A stretch of 64,000 nucleotides of DNA from Glaciimonas sp. (lineage in GTDB: Bacteria > Pseudomonadota > Gammaproteobacteria > Burkholderiales > Burkholderiaceae_D): contig JABBOV010000024.1 of the NCBI GenBank assembly GCA_012927625.1, forward strand, positions 1-64,000, in the 5' to 3' direction. The position numbers and the translations under genes were made by a program. The notes below the pieces were generated by a model. It searched no databases. It was not told the origin of the DNA and saw only the letters and a list, made by a program, of their open reading frames with translations. Shown here in pieces: positions 58,600 through 64,000 of the stretch (position 1 is the first letter of the stretch; every line of letters begins with the position of its first letter).

Positions 58600-59058
58600 A
58601 TGAAAACACTTAAATTCTTGCCACTCGCCATTGCTCTTGTCATAGCGGGCTGCGGAGAAAAGACACCGCCAGCAGCGCAGACGACGCCAGCGGCACCGGC
58701 GCCAGCGGTGGCAACTGCTCCTGCGGCCCCTGCACCTGTTGCACCCACACAACCTGCAGCACCTGCAGTTTCTGCTGCGCCAGCTCCTGTTGCGAGTGCA
58801 GCAACGGCTGGTGACTTAGTCAAGGGCGAACAGGTTTATGCCGCCACTTGTGTCGCCTGTCATGGAGCTGGAGTATTAGGTGCGCCGAAATTTGGCGACA
58901 AGGCATTGTGGGGACCACGCATTGCACAGGGAATTGATACGCTGCACACCAATGCAATCAACGGCATTAGAATGATGCCGCCTAAAGGTGGCAATGCAGC
59001 CCTGAAGGATGAAGATGTTAAGGCTGCAGTCGACTACATGGTCAGCAAGGCCAGCTGA
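58600..59058 (+). CDS. Cytochrome c5-like lipoprotein
   Basis: Membrane-tethered periplasmic monoheme cytochrome of 152 residues, a likely electron carrier to NosZ. From ATG 58600 the signal ends in lipobox VIAGCGEK. A flexible linker of about 50 residues is almost only Ala, Pro, Thr and Val. The heme domain follows with CVACHGAGVLGAPKFGD near residues 86-102, and the distal Met in IRMMPPKGGNAALKDEDV near 126-143, the cytochrome c5 pattern. It lies between the unknown gene and nosX, 104 bp after the former. Confidence 0.9.
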   Translation: MKTLKFLPLAIALVIAGCGEKTPPAAQTTPAAPAPAVATAPAAPAPVAPTQPAAPAVSAAPAPVASAATAGDLVKGEQVYAATCVACHGAGVLGAPKFGDKALWGPRIAQGIDTLHTNAINGIRMMPPKGGNAALKDEDVKAAVDYMVSKAS

Positions 59059-59170
59059 TGATTCAGGGACTCGAACTAATGCCCAAAACAGATGAGCCGT
59101 TCGTGTCCTTGCAAGATTAGCCTCGTACTGATGCCGGCGTATTGTGTAAAACCCCTTGGAATCCGGCGTT

Positions 59171-60193
59171 ATGATCAAGCGTAATTTTTACTACCACCTG
59201 TTCAGTATTTTGCTATTGGTGCTACTGAGTGGCTGTACCAGCAAAACTGTTGAAACTACATACATTACCCAGGGCAATGTGTTTGGTACGTTGGTGAAGA
59301 TAAGTATTTACGGTGAATCGGAAGCGCGCGCGAACCTGCTTGGTGCGCAAGTATTGCGTGAATTCGACAGGCTGCACCATAAATTCCACGCTTGGCAGCC
59401 CAGTGCGCTGACTGCGCTCAATGACAGCATCGCCCGTGGTGAACCCTATCAATCTGACGCTGAAATGGTGGGCATGCTGAAGGCGGCAACCCGCCTGGCA
59501 GAAAATTCGGACAATCTGTTTAACCCTGCCATTGGCGGCTTGATCCGACTTTGGGGATTTCAGAGCAGCGATATCACGCCGCATGGGCCGTCACCCGCCG
59601 AAATTAAACAATGGGTCGATGCCAATCCGCGCATGACCGATCTAAGTTATAACGGCACCATTATATCCAGCCGCAATAAAGCCGTAATGCTGGATTTGGG
59701 GGGGTATGCCAAAGGATATGCACTTGATCAGGCAGCCAAAATTCTGCACGCCGAGCACGTCAAGGCGGCACTCATCAATATAGGCGGCAACCTGCTGGCA
59801 ATAGGACAACCCGGAGCGCATCCCTGGAAAGTCGGCATCCAGAATCCGCGCGGCGAGGGCACAGTTGCAGTCGTGGAACTGCATGACAATGAAGCGATAG
59901 GCACTAGTGGCGATTATCAGCGTTATTTCATGAAGGATGGCAAGCGTCGTCCCCACATCATTGACCCGAGAACAGGAGAAACCACTGATCTGGTAGCCTC
60001 GGTCACGATCATCACGTCTGGCGGCACTGATGCAGGTACTCGCTCTGACGGAAATTCCAAACCGTTATTTATTGCCGGTCCACTACATTGGAAAGCGTTC
60101 GCAGAGCGCCTTGGGCTGGAAGAAGTTTTGTTGATTGACACTAATGAAAATGTGCAAATGACGCCAGCCATGCGCAAGCGCGTTATGCCATAG
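59171..60193 (+). CDS. nosX: NosX / ApbE-type FAD:protein FMN transferase
   Basis: Attaches FMN covalently to a Thr of NosR. From ATG 59171 it has 340 residues: lipobox LLLSGCTSK near residue 20, then VFGTLVKISIYGE, FNPAIGGLIRLWGF, MLDLGGYAKGYALDQAAKIL near 175-194, ALINIGGNLLAIGQP, and the metal/FAD site HIIDPRTGETTD near 265-276. SGGTDAGTRSDGNSKPLFI closes the active site. The role as NosX is inferred from its place at the end of the nos cluster and the flavinylation motif in NosR. A 446-bp gap to ndk follows. Confidence 0.93.
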   Translation: MIKRNFYYHLFSILLLVLLSGCTSKTVETTYITQGNVFGTLVKISIYGESEARANLLGAQVLREFDRLHHKFHAWQPSALTALNDSIARGEPYQSDAEMVGMLKAATRLAENSDNLFNPAIGGLIRLWGFQSSDITPHGPSPAEIKQWVDANPRMTDLSYNGTIISSRNKAVMLDLGGYAKGYALDQAAKILHAEHVKAALINIGGNLLAIGQPGAHPWKVGIQNPRGEGTVAVVELHDNEAIGTSGDYQRYFMKDGKRRPHIIDPRTGETTDLVASVTIITSGGTDAGTRSDGNSKPLFIAGPLHWKAFAERLGLEEVLLIDTNENVQMTPAMRKRVMP

Positions 60194-60639
60194 AATTACG
60201 GCATCAAATTTTTCGCATCTATTTCTTAAGCTGACGGTCATTTGGTGCACATGCATGCTGGACTATTCTCGGCATCATATCCAGAAAAAACTCTGTTGAA
60301 AGCTTGTGGGTGGCTGGCCTGTGCGGTCATTTTTTTAGACAAAATCAGAAACTAAGTTAGATGGGCCGAATTTGCAACTGTGGTAATATACACGGATGTG
60401 TATTATTTTTTACAGCATTAATTTAATGCGGTAAGTATGGTTTTTTGTAAAAAATAACGGGAGTATATTAAATTTCATATACAACTGCGCAATATTTGAC
60501 GATTTTCACAAACTCTGATGGAGCTCTGAGAGATGGTGAAGCCGTGTTTTTATTCGAGAATGCTTTATGTTAAAATCCGCAATTGGCTGGGATCTCAGCT
60601 ACCAACCCTAACCCGTTATTTTTATTGGAGTTTTTACAG
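60194..60639. other. Intergenic region between nosX and ndk
   Basis: No gene. It holds one dispersed repeat (60386-60466) and must contain the ndk promoter. No convincing terminator for nosX was seen. Confidence 0.55.
60386..60466 (+). repeat. Dispersed repeat, 81-bp class, copy 9
   Basis: Starts ATATACACGG, has GTATTA near 15-20, CAT-TAATTTA-ATGCGG at 31-46 (ATGCGG at 60426-60431) and ends GGGAGTAT (60459-60466). Left arm stem ATACAC/GTGTAT; right arm stem GTTTTTT against AAAAAATAAC. With flanks the ends form a perfect 8-bp TAATATAC/GTATATTA terminal inverted repeat. Confidence 0.82.
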
Positions 60640-61065
60640 ATGGCAATCGAACGCACCCTGTCAATTATCAAGCCAGACGCAGTTGCAAAAAATGTTATCG
60701 GTCAGATTTATTCGCGTTTCGAAAACGCTGGACTAAAAATTATTGCTGCCCGCATGATGCAATTGTCGCGCGCAGAAGCGGAAGGCTTTTACGCAGTGCA
60801 TCGCGAGCGTCCTTTTTTCAATGCTTTAGTTGATTTCATGATTTCCGGCCCTGTCATCGTTCAGGCCCTGGAAGGTGAAAATGCTATCCTGACGCATCGC
60901 GACTTGATGGGTGCAACCGACCCTAAAAAAGCTGAAAAAGGCACGATCCGAGCAGATTTTGCAGATTCTATTGATGCAAATGCAGTGCATGGTTCTGATG
61001 CCGCTGAAACCGCAGCTGTGGAAATTGCTTATTACTTTCCCGCACTGAATGTGTATTCGCGTTAA
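60640..61065 (+). CDS. ndk: Nucleoside diphosphate kinase
   Basis: Balances NTP pools by moving the terminal phosphate through a histidine. From ATG 60640, with GGAG nine bases upstream, it has 141 residues: [20 protein letters not shown], then [25 protein letters not shown], the arginine loop [21 protein letters not shown], and the active-site [20 protein letters not shown] with phospho-His 117. A CGCGTG/CACGCG hairpin follows at 61080-61100 before rlmN. Start of the conserved ndk-rlmN-pilW-rodZ order. Confidence 0.97.
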   Translation: MAIERTLSIIKPDAVAKNVIGQIYSRFENAGLKIIAARMMQLSRAEAEGFYAVHRERPFFNALVDFMISGPVIVQALEGENAILTHRDLMGATDPKKAEKGTIRADFADSIDANAVHGSDAAETAAVEIAYYFPALNVYSR

Positions 61066-61124
61066 TTGATGCGATTTTTCGCGTGGGGTTTATTCACGCG
61101 AGAATAACTGGATGGAATGATGTT

Positions 61125-62294
61125 ATGACGCAACTCACCAATTTGCTGGACTTGGATCCTGCGCAACTTATAGCTTATTGCGGTGAGTTGGGTGAGAAGC
61201 CGTTTCGCGCCAAGCAATTGCAGCGTTGGATTCATCAATTCGGCGTTGGTAATTTTAATGCGATGACCGATTTGGCGAAATCGTTGCGGGATAAATTATC
61301 TACGCGTGCGATGGTTGCTGCGCCAGCAATAATTAGCGATCACACTTCCGTTGATGGAACGCGAAAGTGGTTGATGGATGTGGGGCAAGGCAATGCAGTA
61401 GAGACCGTATTCATCCCTGAAGAAAATCGCGGCACTTTGTGCATTTCGACGCAAGCAGGTTGCGCAGTCAATTGTCGCTTTTGTTCCACCGGGAAACAGG
61501 GTTTCAGTCGTAATCTTACGGTCGGCGAAATAATCGGGCAATTGTGGATGGCAGAGTTTGAATTGCGGCGCACCAAAGGTATTGAGCCCGGCCCGAAGGG
61601 CGAGCGTCAGATCACAAATGTCGTAATGATGGGAATGGGCGAGCCGCTATTAAATTATGGGCCGACAGTGACAGCGTTAAAGTTAATGCTGGACGATAAC
61701 GGATATGGCTTGTCACGTCGACGTGTGACACTGTCAACGTCTGGCGTAGTGCCGATGATTGATCGTCTTGCGCAAGATTGTCCGGTTGCCTTGGCTGTTT
61801 CTTTGCATGCTTCAAACGATGCCTTGCGGGATGGCCTTGTGCCATTAAATAAAAAATACCCATTACGCGAGTTGATGGACGCATGTCGGCGCTATCTTGA
61901 GTATGCGCCACGTGATTTTGTTACTTTTGAGTATTGCATGCTCGATGGCGTTAATGACTCCGATGCGCATGCACGGGAACTGGTTGCCTTAGTGCAAAAC
62001 GAGGTGGGGCCAGTATCTTGCAAATTTAATTTGATACCGTTTAATCCTTTTCCAGAATCTGGATTGATTCGCTCAAAGAACCCACGGATTAAGGCGTTTG
62101 CGCAAATCTTGATGGATGCAGGTCTCGTAACAACCATTCGCAAAACTCGGGGTGATGATATCGATGCCGCCTGTGGTCAACTGGCTGGTGAGGTGCAGGA
62201 TCGTACCCGCGTTCATGAGCGCATGGAGAATATTGCGCAATACCAGCAAAAATTTGGTAAGAATTTTGGCCGTTTAGTGGAGATTATCGAGTGA
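61125..62294 (+). CDS. rlmN: Dual-specificity 23S rRNA/tRNA adenine-C2 methyltransferase
   Basis: Radical SAM enzyme that methylates A2503 of 23S rRNA and A37 of some tRNAs. From ATG 61125 it has 389 residues. The iron-sulfur motif is [20 protein letters not shown] near residues 114-133. GMGEPLLNY binds SAM, the helper segment is [12 protein letters not shown], and the catalytic Cys sits in [12 protein letters not shown] near 345-356. The N-terminal accessory domain has [14 protein letters not shown]. Its stop overlaps the pilW GTG start. Confidence 0.97.
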   Translation: MTQLTNLLDLDPAQLIAYCGELGEKPFRAKQLQRWIHQFGVGNFNAMTDLAKSLRDKLSTRAMVAAPAIISDHTSVDGTRKWLMDVGQGNAVETVFIPEENRGTLCISTQAGCAVNCRFCSTGKQGFSRNLTVGEIIGQLWMAEFELRRTKGIEPGPKGERQITNVVMMGMGEPLLNYGPTVTALKLMLDDNGYGLSRRRVTLSTSGVVPMIDRLAQDCPVALAVSLHASNDALRDGLVPLNKKYPLRELMDACRRYLEYAPRDFVTFEYCMLDGVNDSDAHARELVALVQNEVGPVSCKFNLIPFNPFPESGLIRSKNPRIKAFAQILMDAGLVTTIRKTRGDDIDAACGQLAGEVQDRTRVHERMENIAQYQQKFGKNFGRLVEIIE

Positions 62295-63091
62295 GCATAG
62301 CTTGGCATGGCTTGTTTCGAGCTTTTTTTCTGTTGATCGTCCTGTCTTTTTTCGGTTGTGCATCAAGTCAATCTGGTGGATCGTTGGCAGAGTTACCTAC
62401 TAGCTCGGATCAAACCAGTAATCAGAAAAGAGCTAATATCAGATTGCAATTGGCTGTTGGTTATTATCAACAACACCAGTTGGAAGTCGCGCTTGATGAG
62501 GTCAAGCTGGCGCTGGTAGCTGACCCCAATTTTGCTGAGGCATACAGCATGCGTGCATTGGTCTATATGGAAATGGATCAAATGCCTCTTGCTGAAGAAA
62601 ATTTTTTGAGGGCAATTAAACTTGCGCCTGATAATCCTGACTTAAGCAATAACTATGGTTGGTTTTTATGTCAAAGCGGGCGCGAGAATCAGTCGATCTC
62701 TTATTTTGAAACTGCGCTCAAGAGTCGTTCTTATCAATCTCCCGTAAAAGCTTTGCATAACGCAGGAGTGTGCAGTCTTAAATTAAATGAACAAAATGTC
62801 GCGGAAAAATATTTCCTGCGGGCATTTAAAATCGAACCAGATAATCTCAGTGTCACAGTTAATTTGGCAAGTATTTACTTTAATCACAGAGATTATGAAC
62901 GCTCCCATTTTTACATTTCACGCGCTATTAAAGCCGACATGCTGACAACTGAAGTTTTATGGCTGGCGATAAAAGTTGAACATAAATTAGGAGATCGTGC
63001 CGCTGAAAGCAGCTTAGTGACACAATTGCGGCGCCGCTATGTTGACTCACCTGAATATGCTGCGTATAAACGCGGGGCATATGATGAGTGA
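62291..63091 (+). CDS. pilW: Type IV pilus biogenesis/stability lipoprotein PilW (PilF)
   Basis: Outer-membrane lipoprotein pilotin that helps secretin assembly for type IV pili. The 266-residue protein begins at GTG 62291, overlapping rlmN, with lipobox SFFGCASSQ near residue 22. TPR repeats follow: [81 protein letters not shown] and [17 protein letters not shown]. Position between rlmN and rodZ is the conserved one in beta- and gammaproteobacteria. It overlaps rodZ by 8 bp. Confidence 0.93.
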   Translation: MSIAWHGLFRAFFLLIVLSFFGCASSQSGGSLAELPTSSDQTSNQKRANIRLQLAVGYYQQHQLEVALDEVKLALVADPNFAEAYSMRALVYMEMDQMPLAEENFLRAIKLAPDNPDLSNNYGWFLCQSGRENQSISYFETALKSRSYQSPVKALHNAGVCSLKLNEQNVAEKYFLRAFKIEPDNLSVTVNLASIYFNHRDYERSHFYISRAIKADMLTTEVLWLAIKVEHKLGDRAAESSLVTQLRRRYVDSPEYAAYKRGAYDE

Positions 63092-64000
63092 GCAATTTAA
63101 AAACATTATTGAAGAGCCGCCTCAGCACGAGTTGCAGGAGACTTGCATTGATTCACCTGGAACTTGTTTGTCAGATAGACGTCAAGATTTAGGTTGGTCT
63201 ATACAGCAAGTTTCTGATCAAATTAAACTTTCACCACGTCAAATTCTTGCTATTGAAAGCGATGATTACGCAGCATTGCCGTCGATGGTTGTTATGCGTG
63301 GGTTTATTCGCACCTATGCAAAATGCTTAAAAATGGATGTGACTCCGATATTGGCAATGATCAAACTAAAGGATGTCCCAAAGTTTGATGCGCCGCTATT
63401 ACGTCGGGCGATTCCTATGAATTTTTCTGAGAGTCGATTTCCTTTGATGGGAAAAAGAAATGGCATCTTGTCCAAATGGAGCATTGGCATTGTTTTTTTG
63501 ATACTGCTACTTATGTCGGCATTGTTAGCCAAAAAAATGGAATGGTTGCCAGATTTGTCTAAAATGATGGTTGCTTCGCCAGTTAATCGAGATGTTTTGA
63601 TGCCATGGAAAATTTCAATCCTTCCAAAAAATGATGTGAAGGCGCTTTCTCCGCAAGTGGGCAAGGCTGACTCGGCGATTACTCCTGTTTTGACAACAGT
63701 ACCGATTACAGCGGTTAAAGAGACAGTCGATGTTCCTGTTATCGCAGACCCGGCAGCACTTACAGCTGTCGGGGAAAAAAATCAATTAGTACTGCAAGCC
63801 CATGAAGACTCCTGGATTGAGATCAAAAGAGCCGATAAGAGTACTGCAGTTTCCCGAATTCTGAAGGCAGGTGAGATCGAGAAATTTGAAATAAACGAAC
63901 CGGTTTTATTGACCATCGGTAACGTTGCCGGCGTGGACGTCACTTTGCGTGGTGCGGCATTAAACGCCAAGACAGGCGTCAATGGCAATGTTGCCAGGAT
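63084..64000 (+). CDS. rodZ: RodZ-like cell-shape protein, 3' end outside window
   Basis: Bitopic membrane protein that links MreB to the cell-wall machinery. The frame from ATG 63084 (63081 is equally possible) is open to the window edge. The N-terminal helix-turn-helix reads SDRRQDLGWSIQQVSDQIKL then MRGFIRTYAKCLKMDVTPI. One membrane span lies near residues 131-150 (WSIGIVFLILLLMSALLA). A variable periplasmic linker follows, then the start of the C-terminal DUF4115 domain (LQAHEDSWIEIKRADKSTAV). It continues the ndk-rlmN-pilW order; ispG is expected next but lies outside. Confidence 0.93.
   Translation, partial: MSEQFKNIIEEPPQHELQETCIDSPGTCLSDRRQDLGWSIQQVSDQIKLSPRQILAIESDDYAALPSMVVMRGFIRTYAKCLKMDVTPILAMIKLKDVPKFDAPLLRRAIPMNFSESRFPLMGKRNGILSKWSIGIVFLILLLMSALLAKKMEWLPDLSKMMVASPVNRDVLMPWKISILPKNDVKALSPQVGKADSAITPVLTTVPITAVKETVDVPVIADPAALTAVGEKNQLVLQAHEDSWIEIKRADKSTAVSRILKAGEIEKFEINEPVLLTIGNVAGVDVTLRGAALNAKTGVNGNVAR

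Overview
The window reads as an ordinary chromosomal stretch of a betaproteobacterium, most likely Burkholderiales and probably close to Oxalobacteraceae (Herminiimonas/Collimonas-like). This is inferred from gene content and order: coxB-coxA-ctaG-DUF2970-coxC-SURF1-ctaA-ctaB-SCO-rpoH, then ftsX-ftsE-ftsY, two M16 peptidases, rsmD, coaD, ferredoxin, and later ndk-rlmN-pilW-rodZ. Genes are tightly packed. The intergenic regions are clearly more AT-rich than the genes. I saw no rRNA, CRISPR array, prophage or intact insertion sequence. There is one tRNA, tRNA-Asn(GTT).

Layout. 0-6.4 kb: a truncated chemotaxis receptor, a ferritin-like protein, rfaE2 (LPS heptose), a DUF411/CusF-like periplasmic copper pair, trmL, comF and bioC. 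6.7-15.7 kb: a complete caa3-type cytochrome c oxidase locus with its heme A and copper-insertion genes. 15.8-24.2 kb: rpoH (behind a perfect CIRCE element), ftsX/E/Y, a paired M16 protease system, rsmD, coaD and a 2[4Fe-4S] ferredoxin. 24.3-31.5 kb: an Entner-Doudoroff locus. A HexR-like repressor, zwf and an SMP-30 lactonase run leftward, edd-eda run rightward, and two HexR-type operators lie in the shared promoter region. 31.6-39.8 kb: ychF, a universal stress protein, a copper P-type ATPase with a divergent MerR-family regulator, tRNA-Asn and a phosphoesterase. 39.8-48.4 kb: a leftward sulfide-response locus (BigR/SqrR-like repressor, two DUF2892 proteins, RND adaptor, sulfide:quinone oxidoreductase, RND pump, DUF302) followed by a TolC-family channel. 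48.9-60.2 kb: an OsmC-like protein and a full nitrous-oxide reductase cluster (nosZ-nosR-nosD-nosF-nosY-nosL, an unrecognised gene, a cytochrome c5-like lipoprotein, and nosX/apbE). 60.6-64 kb: ndk-rlmN-pilW-rodZ, the last cut by the window edge.

Together the genes describe a respiratory heterotroph. It can use oxygen or N2O as electron acceptor, catabolises sugars through the Entner-Doudoroff route, detoxifies sulfide into the quinone pool and handles copper actively.

The most unusual observation is a family of short dispersed repeats. By eye I find nine copies, all outside genes, in two fixed sizes (73 bp and 81 bp). They share landmarks at constant spacing: GTAT near position 16, ATGCGG at position 41, and either ATACTCC or GGGAGTAT at the right end. 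The right arm carries a hairpin whose stem sequence changes from copy to copy while pairing is kept. I do not recognise this family.
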